Positions 48,183 to 60,278 of a DNA stretch of 64,000 nucleotides are shown piece after piece (the first letter of the stretch is position 1; each line of letters opens with the position of its first letter). The notes under the pieces were generated by a model. The model was not told the DNA's origin and did not search any database. It saw only the letters and a program-made list of their open reading frames with translations. The translations under genes were made by a program, and so were the position numbers. This DNA comes from Hydractinia symbiolongicarpus (Eukaryota > Cnidaria > Hydrozoa > Anthoathecata > Hydractiniidae): contig NC_079880.1 in assembly GCF_029227915.1 (NCBI RefSeq), positions 17,318,001 to 17,382,000 on the forward strand. The letters are read 5' to 3'.

Positions 48183-49811
48183 CTAAAGCCATGGTGCGGG
48201 AGAAATCGTCCTAGAACGTAGTAGTCCATTAAGAGTAGAAGGAGTTGACCAATGGTAACCTGCACACACATGTGGAACCACGTGATTTTTATGTATCGCC
48301 TTTATTAGGCCACAAAAGCCCATATCACAACCTTTAGAGGCCTGTGCATGTAGTTGACGGCGTTCTAAAGCCATGGCGCTGGGGAAAACGACTTAGGACG
48401 TTGCAGTCCATGGAGAGTGGAAGGATTAGACCAATGGCAACCTGCGCAAGAACGTGGGAACACGCAATTTACACGTAAGGCCTTTATTAGGCAGCAAAAC
48501 GCCATATTACGGCTTTTAGAGGCCTGTGCATGTAGTTGACGGCGTTCTAAATCCATAGCTCTGGCGAAAACGACTTAAGACGTCGTAGTCCATGTAGGAT
48601 GGAAGAAGTAGACAAATGGTAACCTGTGCAAGCGCGTGGAAACACGTGATTTACGCGTAATGCCTTTATTAGGCGGCAAAAGGCCATATTACGGCTTTTA
48701 GACGCCTGCGCATGTAGATGACGGAGTTCTGAAGCCATGGTGCGAGAGAAATCGTCCTAGAACGTAGTAGTCCATTAAGAGTAGAAGGAGTTGACCAATG
48801 GTAACCTGCACACACATGTGGAACCACGTGACTTACATTTCAAGCCTTTATTAGGCATATAAAAAGCATAATGCAACCTTTAGAGGCCTGGGCATAAAGT
48901 TGACGATGTTCTAAAGCCATGGCGCTGGGGAAAACAACCTAGGACGCCGCAGTCCATGGAGAGTGGAAGAACTAGACCAATGGTAACCTGCGCAAGAATG
49001 TGGAAGCACGTATTTTACGCGTAAGGCCTTTATTAGCCGGCAAAAGTCCATATTATGGCTTTTAGAGTCCTGTGCATGTACTTGACGGAGTTGTAAAGCC
49101 ATGGTGCTAGGGAAAGCGACTTATGACCTTGTAGTCCATTGAGAGTGGAAGGACTAGACCAATGGTAACCTGCACAAGCACGTGGAACCAGGAGATTTAC
49201 GTGTAAGGCCTTTAATAGGCGGCAAATGGCCATATTACGGCCTTTAGAGGCCTGTGCATGTAGTTGACGGCGTTCTAAAGCCATGGCGCTGGGGAAAACG
49301 ACTTAGGACGTCGCATTCCATGGAGAGTGGAAAGACTAGACCAATGATAACCTGCGCAAGAACGTGGGAGTACGTTATTTACGCGTAAGGCCTTTATTAG
49401 CCGGCAAAGGTCCATGTTACGGCCTTTAGAGGCCTGTGCATGTACTTGACGGAGTTGTAAAGCCATGGTGCTAGGGAAAGCGACTTATGACCTTGTAGTC
49501 CATTGAGAGTGGAAGGACTAGACCAATGGTAACCTGCACATGCACGTTGAACCACGTGCTAAGCCTTTATTAGAGAACACAAGGCCATATTACGGTCTCC
49601 TGATTCATGTGCATGTAGTTGACGGCGTTCTAAACAAATGGCTCTGGCGAAAACAACTTAGGACGTCGCAGTCCATGGAGAGTGGAAGGACTAGACCAAT
49701 GGTAACCTGCGCAAGAACGTGGGAGCACGTAATTTACGTGTAAGGCCTTTAATAGGCGGCAAATGGCCATATTACGGCCTTTAGAGGCCTGTGCATGTAG
49801 TTGACGGCGTT
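48183..49811. repeat. HOR module Y1 (9 monomers, 1629 bp)
   Basis: Monomers begin near 48187 (a', ggtgcgggag), 48370 (b'), 48551 (o), 48734 (p, K-like with catataaaaagc), 48916 (q), 49097 (r), 49279 (s), 49462 (t, with cgttgaaccacgtgctaagc lacking gatttac) and 49637 (u, caaatggctctgg). Y recurs at 54694-56323 (offset 6511) and from 62812. Confidence 0.92.
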
Positions 49812-52343
49812 CTAAAGCCATGGTGCGAGAGAAATCGTCCTAGAACGTAGTAGTCCATTAAGAGTAGAAGGAGTTGACCAATGGTAACCTGCACACACAT
49901 GTGGAACCACGTGATTTTTATGTATCGCCTTTATTAGGCCACAAAAGCCCATATCACAACCTTTAGAGGCCTGTGCATGTAGTTGACGGCGTTCTAAAGC
50001 CATGGCGCTGGGGAAAACGACTTAGGACGTTGCAGTCCATGGAGAGTGGAAGGATTAGACCAATGGTAATCTGCGCAAGAACGTGGGAACACGTAATTTA
50101 CACGTAAGGCCTTTATTAGGCAGCAAAACGCCATATTACGGCTTTCAGAGGCCTGTGCATGTAGTTGACGGAGTTCTAAAGCCATGATGCCAGGGAAAGC
50201 GACGTACGACCTTGTAGTTCATTGAGAGTGGAAGGGCTAGACCAATAGTAACCTGCACAAGCACGTGGAACCGGGGGATTTACGTGTAACGCCTTTATTA
50301 GGCGGCAAAAGCCATATTACAGCCTTTGGAGGCCTGTGCATGTAGTTGACGGCGTTGTAAAGCCATGGTGCCAAAGAAAATGACTTAGGACGCAGTAGTC
50401 CATTGAGAGTTGAAGGAGTAGACCAATGGTAACCTGCACATGCACGTAGAACCACGTGATTTACGTGCTAAGCCTTTATTAGGCAACAAAAGGCCATATT
50501 ACGGTCTCTAGATTCATTTGCTTGTAGTTGACGGTGTTCTAAACCCATGGCTCTGGGGAAAACGACTTAAGACGTCGTAGTCCATTGAGAGTGGAAGGAC
50601 TAGACCAATACTAACCTGTGCAAGAGCGTGGAAAAACGTAATTTACACGTAAGGCCTTTATTAGGCCACAAAACGCCATACTACGGCTTTTAGAGGCCTG
50701 TGCATGTAGTTGACGATGTTCTAAAGCCATGCCGCTGGGGAAAACGACTTAGAACGTCGCAGTCTATGGACAGTAAAAAGTGTGGACCAATGGTAACCAG
50801 CACACACACGTGGAACCACGTGATTTTCGTGTATTGCCTTTATTAGGGGGCAAAAGGCCGTATTACGGCCTTTAGAGGCCTGTCCATGTAGTTGACGGAG
50901 TTATAAAGCCATGGTGCCAAGGAAAACGAACTTATGACCTTGTAGTCCATTGAGAGTGGAAGGACTAGACCAATGGTAACCTGCACAAGCACGTGGAACC
51001 GGGAGATTTACGTGTAAGGCCTTTAATAGGCGGCAAATGGCCATATTACGGCCTTTAAAAGCCTGTGCATGTAGTTGATGGCGTTCTAAAGCTATGATGG
51101 CACGGAACACGACTAAGGACGTCGTAGTCCATGGAGAATTGAAGGATTAGACCAATGGTAAGGTGCGCAAGCACGTTTAAACACGTGATTTACGCGTAAG
51201 ATGTCTTTATTAGGCCTCTAAAAGGCCATGCTACGGCTTTATAGTCCTGTGCATGTAGTTGACAAAGTTCTAAAGCCATGGTACCAAGGAAAACGACGCA
51301 GTAGTCTTATGAGATTTGAAAGAGTAGACCAATGGTAACCTACACAGGCACGTAGAACCACATGATTTACGTGTTAAGCCTTTATTAGGCCTCTAAAAAG
51401 CATATTACGGCCTTTAGAGGCCTGTGCATGTAGTTGACGATGTTCTAAAGGGGAAAACGACTTAGGACGTCGCAGTCCATGGAGAATGGAAGGACTAGGC
51501 CAATGGTAACCTGCACACCCTCGTGGAACCACGTGATTCTCGTGTATCGCCTTTATTAGGCTGCATAAGCCCATATCACAACCTTTAGAGGCCTGTGCAT
51601 GTAGTTGACAGCGTTCTAAAGCCATGGCGCTGGGGAAAACGACTTAGGACGTCGCAGTCCATGGAAAGTGGAAGGACTAGACCAATGATAACCAGCGCAA
51701 GAACGTGGGAGCACGTTATTTACGCGTAAGGCCTTTATTAGCCGGCAAAGGTCCATGTTACGGCCTTTAGAAGCCTGTGCATGTACTTGACGGAGTTGTA
51801 AAGCCATGGTGCTAGGGAAAACGACTTATGACCTTGTAGTCCATTGAGAGTGGAAGGACTAGACCAATGGTAACCTGCACATGCACGTAGAACCACGTGA
51901 TTTACGTGCTAAGCCTTTATTAGGCAACAAAAGGCCATATTACGGTATCCTGATTCATGTGCATGTAGTTGACGGCGTTCTAAACGCATAGCTCTGGTGA
52001 AAACGACTTAGAACGTCGCAGTCCATGGAGAATGGAAGGACTAGGCCAATGGTAACCTGCACACCCTCGTGGAACCACGTGATTCTCGTGTATCGCCTTT
52101 ATTAGGCTGCATAAGCCCATATCACAACCTTTAGAGGCCTGTGCATGTAGTTGACAGCGTTCTAAAGCCATGGCGCTGGGGAAAACGACATATGACCTTG
52201 TAGTCCATTGAGAGTGGAAGGACTAGACCAATGGTAACCTGCACAAGCACGTGGAACCGGGGGATTTACGTGTAACGCCTTTATTAGGGGGCAAAAGGCC
52301 GTATTACGGCCTTTAGACGCCTGCGCATGTAGATGACGGAGTT
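49812..52343. repeat. HOR module X2 (14 monomers a-n, 2532 bp)
   Basis: Collinear with X1 at offset 4161 over its full length, with only isolated differences noted (for example ttaggcaac at 46500 against ttaggccac at 50660). It is followed by another X-type module rather than Y. Confidence 0.92.
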
Positions 52344-54693
52344 CTAAAGCCATGGTGCGGGAGAAATCGTCCTAGAACGTAGTAGTCCATTAAGAGTAGA
52401 AGGAGTTGACCAATGGTAACCTGCACACACATGTGGAACCACGTGATTTTTATGTATCGCCTTTATTAGGCCACAAAAGCCCATATCACAACCTTTAGAG
52501 GCCTGTGCATGTAGTTGACGGAGTTCTAAAGCCATGATGCCAGGGAAAGCGACGTACGACCTTGTAGTTCATTGAGAGTGGAAGGGCTAGACCAATAGTA
52601 ACCTGCACAAGCACGTGGAATCGGGGGATTTACGTGTAACGCCTTTATTAGGCGGCAAAAGCCATATTACAGCCTTTGGAGGCCTGTGCATGTAGTTGAC
52701 GGCGTTGTAAAGCCATGGTGCCAAAGAAAATGACTTAGGACGCAGTAGTCCATTGAGAGTTGAAGGAGTAGACCAATGGTAACCTGCACATGCACGTAGA
52801 ACCACGTGATTTACGTGCTAAGCCTTTATTAGGCAACAAAAGGCCATATTACGGTCTCTAGATTCATTTGCTTGTAGTTGACGGTGTTCTAAACCCATGG
52901 CTCTGGGGAAAACGACTTAAGACGTCGTAGTCAATTGAGAGTGGAAGGACTAGACCAATACTAACCTGTGCAAGAGCGTGGAAAAACGTAATTTACACGT
53001 AAGGCCTTTATTAGGCAACAAAACGCCATACTACGGCTTTTAGAGGCCTGTGCATGTAGTTGACGATGTTCTAAAGCCATGCCGCTGGGGAAAACGACTT
53101 AGAACGTCGCAGTCTATGGACAGTAAAAAGTGTGGACCAATGGTAACCAGCACACACACGTGGAACCACGTGATTTTCGTGTATTGCCTTTATTAGGGGG
53201 CAAAAGGCCGTATTACGGCCTTTAGAGGCCTGTCCATGTAGTTGACGGAGTTATAAAGCCATGGTGCCAAGGAAAACGAACTTATGACCTTGTAGTCCAT
53301 TGAGAGTGGAAGGACTAGACCAATGGTAACCTGCACAAGCACGTGGAACCGGGAGATTTACGTGTAAGGCCTTTAATAGGCGGCAAATGGCCATATTACG
53401 GCCTTTAAAAGCCTGTGCATGTAGTTGATGGCGTTCTAAAGCTATGATGGCACGGAACACGACTAAGGACGTCGTAGTCCATGGAGAATTGAAGGATTAG
53501 ACCAATGGTAAGGTGCGCAAGCACGTTTAAACACGTGATTTACGCGTAAGATGTCTTTATTAGGCCTCTAAAAGGCCATGCTACGGCTTTATAGTCCTGT
53601 GCATGTAGTTGACAAAGTTCTAAAGCCATGGTACCAAGGAAAACGACGCAGTAGTCTTATGAGATTTGAAAGAGTAGACCAATGGTAACCTACACAGGCA
53701 CGTAGAACCACATGATTTACGTGTTAAGCCTTTATTAGGCCTCTAAAAAGCATATTACGGCCTTTAGAGGCCTGTGCATGTAGTTGACGATGTTCTAAAG
53801 GGGAAAACGACTTAGGACGTCGCAGTCCATGGAGAATGGAAGGACTAGGCCAATGGTAACCTGCACACCCTCGTGGAACCACGTGATTCTCGTGTATCGC
53901 CTTTATTAGGCTGCATAAGCCCATATCACAACCTTTAGAGGCCTGTGCATGTAGTTGACAGCGTTCTAAAGCCATGGCGCTGGGGAAAACGACTTAGGAC
54001 GTCGCAGTCCATGGAAAGTGGAAGGACTAGACCAATGATAACCAGCGCAAGAACGTGGGAGCACGTTATTTACGCGTAAGGCCTTTATTAGCCGGCAAAG
54101 GTCCATGTTACGGCCTTTAGAAGCCTGTGCATGTACTTGACGGAGTTGTAAAGCCATGGTGCTAGGGAAAACGACTTATGACCTTGTAGTCCATTGAGAG
54201 TGGAAGGACTAGACCAATGGTAACCTGCACATGCACGTAGAACCACGTGATTTACGTGCTAAGCCTTTATTAGGCAACAAAAGGCCATATTACGGTATCC
54301 TGATTCATGTGCATGTAGTTGACGGCGTTCTAAACGCATAGCTCTGGTGAAAACGACTTAGAACGTCGCAGTCCATGGAGAATGGAAGGACTAGGCCAAT
54401 GGTAACCTGCACACCCTCGTGGAACCACGTGATTCTCGTGTATCGCCTTTATTAGGCTGCATAAGCCCATATCACAACCTTTAGAGGCCTGTGCATGTAG
54501 TTGACAGCGTTCTAAAGCCATGGCGCTGGGGAAAACGACTTATGACCTTGTAGTCCATTGAGAGTGGAAGGACTAGACCAATGGTAACCTGCACAAGCAC
54601 GTGGAACCGGGGGATTTACGTATAACGCCTTTATTAGGGGGCAAAAGGCCGTATTACGGCCTTTAGACGCCTGCGCATGTAGATGACGGAGTT
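52344..54693. repeat. HOR module X2' (13 monomers, 2350 bp; b deleted)
   Basis: This module starts with the a' form (ggtgcgggag) that normally opens Y, and then goes directly to type c (ccatgatgccaggg near 52532), so one 182-bp monomer is missing relative to X1. From c to n it is collinear with X2 at offset 2350. The a'-to-c join suggests an exchange between the start of a Y module and the b/c boundary of an X module. Confidence 0.9.
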
Positions 54694-56323
54694 CTAAAGC
54701 CATGGTGCGGGAGAAATCGTCCTAGAACGTAGTAGTCCATTAAGAGTAGAAGGAGTTGACCAATGGTAACCTGCACACACATGTGGAACCACGTGATTTT
54801 TATGTATCGCCTTTATTAGGCCACAAAAGCCCATATCACAACCTTTAGAGGCCTGTGCATGTAGTTGACGGCGTTCTAAAGCCATGGCGCTGGGGAAAAC
54901 GACTTAGGACGTTGCAGTCCATGGAGAGTGGAAGGATTAGACCAATGGTAACCTGCGCAAGAACGTGGGAACACGCAATTTACACGTAAGGCCTTTATTA
55001 GGCAGCAAAACGCCATATTACGGCTTTTAGAGGCCTGTGCATGTAGTTGACGGCGTTCTAAATCCATAGCTCTGGCGAAAACGACTTAAGACGTCGTAGT
55101 CCATGTAGGATGGAAGAAGTAGACAAATGGTAACCTGTGCAAGCGCGTGAAAACACGTGATTTACGCGTAATGCCTTTATCAGGCGGCAAAAGGCCATAT
55201 TACGGCTTTTAGACGCCTGCGCATGTAGATGACGGAGTTCTGAAGCCATGGTGCGAGAGAAATCGTCCTAGAACGTAGTAGTCCATTAAGAGTAGAAGGA
55301 GTTGACCAATGGTAACCTGCACACACATGTGGAACCACGTGACTTACATTTCATGCCTTTATTAGGCATATAAAAAGCATAATGCAACCTTTAGAGGCCT
55401 GGGCATAAAGTTGACGATGTTCTAAAGCCATGGCGCTGGGGAAAACAACCTAGGACGCCGCAGTCCATGGAGAGTGGAAGAACTAGACCAATGGTAACCT
55501 GCGCAAGAACGTGGGAGCACGTATTTTACGCGTAAGGCCTTTATTAGCCGGCAAAAGTCCATATTATGGCTTTTAGAGTCCTGTGCATGTACTTGACGGA
55601 GTTGTAAAGCCATGGTGCTAGGGAAAGCGACTTATGACCTTGTAGTCCATTGAGAGTGGAAGGACTAGACCAATGGTAACCTGCACAAGCACGTGGAACC
55701 AGGAGATTTACGTGTAAGGCCTTTAATAGGCGGCAAATGGCCATATTACGGCCTTTAGAGGCCTGTGCATGTAGTTGACGGCGTTCTAAAGCCATGGCGC
55801 TGGGGAAAACGACTTAGGACGTCGCATTCCATGGAGAGTGGAAAGACTAGACCAATGATAACCTGCGCAAGAACGTGGGAGCACGTTATTTACGCGTAAG
55901 GCCTTTTATTAGCCGGCAAAGGTCCATGTTACGGCCTTTAGAGGCCTGTGCATGTACTTGACGGAGTTGTAAAGCCATGGTGCAAGGGAAAGCGACTTAT
56001 GACCTTGTAGTCTATTGAGAGTGGAAGGACTAGACCAATGGTAACCTGCACATGCACGTTGAACCACGTGCTAAGCCTTTATTAGAGAACACAAGGCCAT
56101 ATTACGGTCTCCTGATTCATGTGCATGTAGTTGACGGCGTTCTAAACAAATGGCTCTGGCGAAAACAACTTAGGACGTCGCAGTCCATGGAGAGTGGAAG
56201 GACTAGACCAATGGTAACCTGCGCAAGAACGTGGGAGCACGTAATTTACGTGTAAGGCCTTTAATAGGCGGCAAATGGCCATATTACGGCCTTTAGAGGC
56301 CTGTGCATGTAGTTGACGGCGTT
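54694..56323. repeat. HOR module Y2 (9 monomers, 1630 bp)
   Basis: Collinear with Y1 at offset 6511 to 6512. The single extra base comes from ggccttttatt (near 55902) against ggcctttatt. Monomer order a', b', o-u is unchanged. Confidence 0.91.
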
Positions 56324-58664
56324 CTAAAGCCATGGTGCGAGAGAAATCGTCCTAGAACGTAGTAGTCCATTAAGAGTAGAAGGAGTTGACCAATGGTAAC
56401 CTGCACACACATGTGGAACCACGTGATTTTTATGTATCGCCTTTATTAGGCCACAAAAGCCCATATCACAACCTTTAGAGGCCTGTGCATGTAGTTGACG
56501 GCGTTCTAAAGCCATGGCGCTGGGGAAAACGACTTAGGACGTTGCAGTCCATGGAGAGTGGAAGGATTAGACCAATGGTAATCTGCGCAAGAACGTGGGA
56601 ACACGTAATTTACACGTAAGGCCTTTATTAGGCAGCAAAACGCCATATTACGGCTTTCAGAGGCCTGTGCATGTAGTTGACGGAGTTCTAAAGCCATGAT
56701 GCCAGGGAAAGCGACGTACGACCTTGTAGTTCATTGAGAGTGGAAGGGCTAGACCAATAGTAACCTGCACAAGCACGTGGAACCGGGGGATTTACGTGTA
56801 ACGCCTTTATTAGGCGGCAAAAGCCATATTACAGCCTTTGGAGGCCTGTGCATGTAGTTGACGGCGTTGTAAAGCCATGGTGCCAAAGAAAATGACTTAG
56901 GACGCAGTAGTCCATTGAGAGTTGAAGGAGTAGACCAATGGTAACCTGCACATGCACGTAGAACCACGTGATTTACGTGCTAAGCCTTTATTAGGCAACA
57001 AAAGGCCATATTACGGTCTCTAGATTCATTTGCTTGTAGTTGACGGTGTTCTAAACCCATGGCTCTGGGGAAAACGACTTAAGACGTCGTAGTCCATTGA
57101 GAGTGGAAGGACTAGACCAATACTAACCTGTGCAAGAGCGTGGAAAAACGTAATTTACACGTAAGGCCTTTATTAGGCAACAAAACGCCATACTACGGCT
57201 TTTAGAGGCCTGTGCATGTAGTTGACGATGTTCTAAAGCCATGCCGCTGGGGAAAACGACTTAGAACGTCGCAGTCTATGGACAGTAAAAAGTGTGGACC
57301 AATGGTAACCAGCACACACACGTGGAACCACGTGATTTTCGTGTATCGCCTTTATTAGGGGGCAAAAGGCCGTATTACGGCCTTTAGAGGCCTGTCCATG
57401 TAGTTGACGGAGTTATAAAGCCATGGTGCCAAGGAAAACGAACTTATGACCTTGTAGTCCATTGAGAGTGGAAGGACTAGACCAATGGTAACCTGCACAA
57501 GCACGTGGAACCGGGAGATTTACGTGTAAGGCCTTTAATAGGCGGCAAATGGCCATATTACGGCCTTTAAAAGCCTGTGCATGTAGTTGATGGCGTTCTA
57601 AAGCTATGATGGCACGGAACACGACTAAGGACGTCGTAGTCCATGGAGAATTGAAGGATTAGACCAATGGTAAGGTGCGCAAGCACGTTTAAACACGTGA
57701 TTTACGCGTAAGATGTCTTTATTAGGCCTCTAAAAGGCCATGCTACGGCTTTATAGTCCTGTGCATGTAGTTGACAAAGTTCTAAAGCCATGGTACCAAG
57801 GAAAACGACGCAGTAGTCTTATGAGATTTGAAAGAGTAGACCAATGGTAACCTACACAGGCACGTAGAACCACATGATTTACGTGTTAAGCCTTTATTAG
57901 GCCTCTAAAAAGCATATTACGGCCTTTAGAGGCCTGTGCATGTAGTTGACGATGTTCTAAAGGGGAAAACGACTTAGGACGTCGCAGTCCATGGAGAATG
58001 GAAGGACTAGGCCAATGGTAACCTGCACACCCTCGTGGAACCACGTGATTCTCGTGTATCGCCTTTATTAGGCTGCATAAGCCCATATCACAACCTTTAG
58101 AGGCCTGTGCATGTAGTTGACAGTGTTCTAAAGCCATGGCGCTGGGGAAAACGACTTAGGACGTCGCAGTCCATGGAAAGTGGAAGGACTAAACCAATGA
58201 TAACCAGCGCAAGAACGTGGGAGCACGTTATTTACGCGTAAGGCCTTTATTAGCCGGCAAAGGTCCATGTTACGGCCTTTAGAAGCCTGTGCATGTACTT
58301 GACGGAGTTGTAAAGCCATGGTGCTAGGGAAAACGACTTATGACCTTGTAGTCCATTGAGAGTGGAAGGACTAGACCAATGGTAACCTGCACATGCACGT
58401 TGAACCACGTGCTAAGCCTTTATTAGAGAACACAAGGCCATATTACGGTCTCCTGATTCATGTGCATGTAGTTGACGGCGTTCTAAACAAATGGCTCTGG
58501 CGAAAACAACTTAGGACGTCGCAGTCCATGGAGAGTGGAAGGACTAGACCAATGGTAACCTGCGCAAGAACGTGGGAGCACGTAATTTACGTGTAAGGCC
58601 TTTAATAGGCGGCAAATGGCCATATTACGGCCTTTAGAGGCCTGTGCATGTAGTTGACGGCGTT
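56324..58664. repeat. HOR module X3'' (13 monomers, 2341 bp; X/Y hybrid)
   Basis: Types a to k are as in X1. The twelfth monomer begins as l (near 58314) and ends as t (cacgttgaaccacgtgc at 58396 onward), and the thirteenth is u of module Y. Ten monomers (m, n and most of Y) are therefore bypassed by an in-register exchange between l and t, which are similar to each other. Confidence 0.9.
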
Positions 58665-60278
58665 CTAAAGCCATGGTGCGAGAGAAATCGTCCTAGAACG
58701 TAGTAGTCCATTAAGAGTAGAAGGAGTTGACCAATGGTAACCTGCACACACATGTGGAACCACGTGATTTTTATGTATCGCCTTTATTAGGCCACAAAAG
58801 CCCATATCACAACCTTTAGAGGCCTGTGCATGTAGTTGACGATGTTCTAAAGCCATGCCGCTGGGGAAAACGACTTAGAACGTCGCAGTCTATGGACTGT
58901 AAAAAGTGTGGACCAATGGTAACCAGCACACACACGTGGAACCACGTGATTTTCGTGTATCGCCTTTATTAGGGGGCAAAAGGCCGTATTACGGCCTTTA
59001 GAGGCCTGTCCATGTAGTTGACGGAGTTATAAAGCCATGGTGCCAAGGAAAACGAACTTATGACCTTGTAGTCCATTGAGAGTGGAAGGACTAGACCAAT
59101 GGTAACCTGCACAAGCACGTGGAACCGGGAGATTTACGTGTAAGGCCTTTAATAGGCGGCAAATGGCCATATTACGGCCTTTAAAAGCCTGTGCATGTAG
59201 TTGATGGCGTTCTAAAGCTATGATGGCACGGAACACGACTAAGGACGTCGTAGTCCATGGAGAATTGAAGGATTAGACCAATGGTAAGGTGCGCAAGCAC
59301 GTTTAAACACGTGATTTACGCGTAAGATGTCTTTATTAGGCCTCTAAAAGGCCATGCTACGGCTTTATAGTCCTGTGCATGTAGTTGACAAAGTTCTAAA
59401 GCCATGGTACCAAGGAAAACGACGCAGTAGTCTTATGAGATTTGAAAGAGTAGACCAATGGTAACCTACACAGGCACGTAGAACCACATGATTTACGTGT
59501 TAAGCCTTTATTAGGCCTCTAAAAAGCATATTACGGCCTTTAGAGGCCTGTGCATGTAGTTGACGATGTTCTAATGGGGAAAACAACTTAGGACGTCGCA
59601 GTCCATGGAGAATGGAAGGACTAGGCCAATGGTAACCTGCACACCCTCGTGGAACCACGTGATTCTCGTGTATCGCCTTTATTAGGCTGCATAAGCCCAT
59701 ATCACAACCTTTAGAGGCCTGTGCATGTAGTTGACAGCGTTCTAAAGCCATGGCGCTGGGGAAAACGACTTAGGACGTCGCAGTCCATGGAAAGTGGAAG
59801 GACTAAACCAATGATAACCAGCGCAAGAACGTGGGAGCACGTTATTTACGCGTAAGGCCTTTATTAGCCGGCAAAGGTCCATGTTACGGCCTTTAGAAGC
59901 CTGTGCATGTACTTGACGGAGTTGTAAAGCCATGGTGCTAGGGAAAACGACTTATGACCTTGTAGTCCATTGAGAGTGGAAGGACTAGACCAATGGTAAC
60001 CTGCACATGCACGTTGAACCACGTGCTAAGCCTTTATTAGAGAACACAAGGCCATATTACGGTCTCCTGATTCATGTGCATGTAGTTGACGGCGTTCTAA
60101 ACAAATGGCTCTGGCGAAAACAACTTAGGACGTCGCAGTCCATGGAGAGTGGAAGGACTAGACCAATGGTAACCTGCGCAAGAACGTGGGAGCACGTAAT
60201 TTACGTGTAAGGCCTTTAATAGGCGGCAAATGGCCATATTACGGCCTTTAGAGGCCTGTGCATGTAGTTGACGGCGTT
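58665..60278. repeat. HOR module Z (9 monomers, 1614 bp; X3'' lacking b-e)
   Basis: Monomer order is a, f, g, h, i, j, k, l/t, u. Relative to X3'' it lacks b, c, d and e, and the length differs by 727 bp, four monomers. The hybrid l/t monomer is shared with X3'', so Z is most simply a deletion copy of X3''. Type j here has ttctaatgggg instead of ttctaaagggg. Confidence 0.9.
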
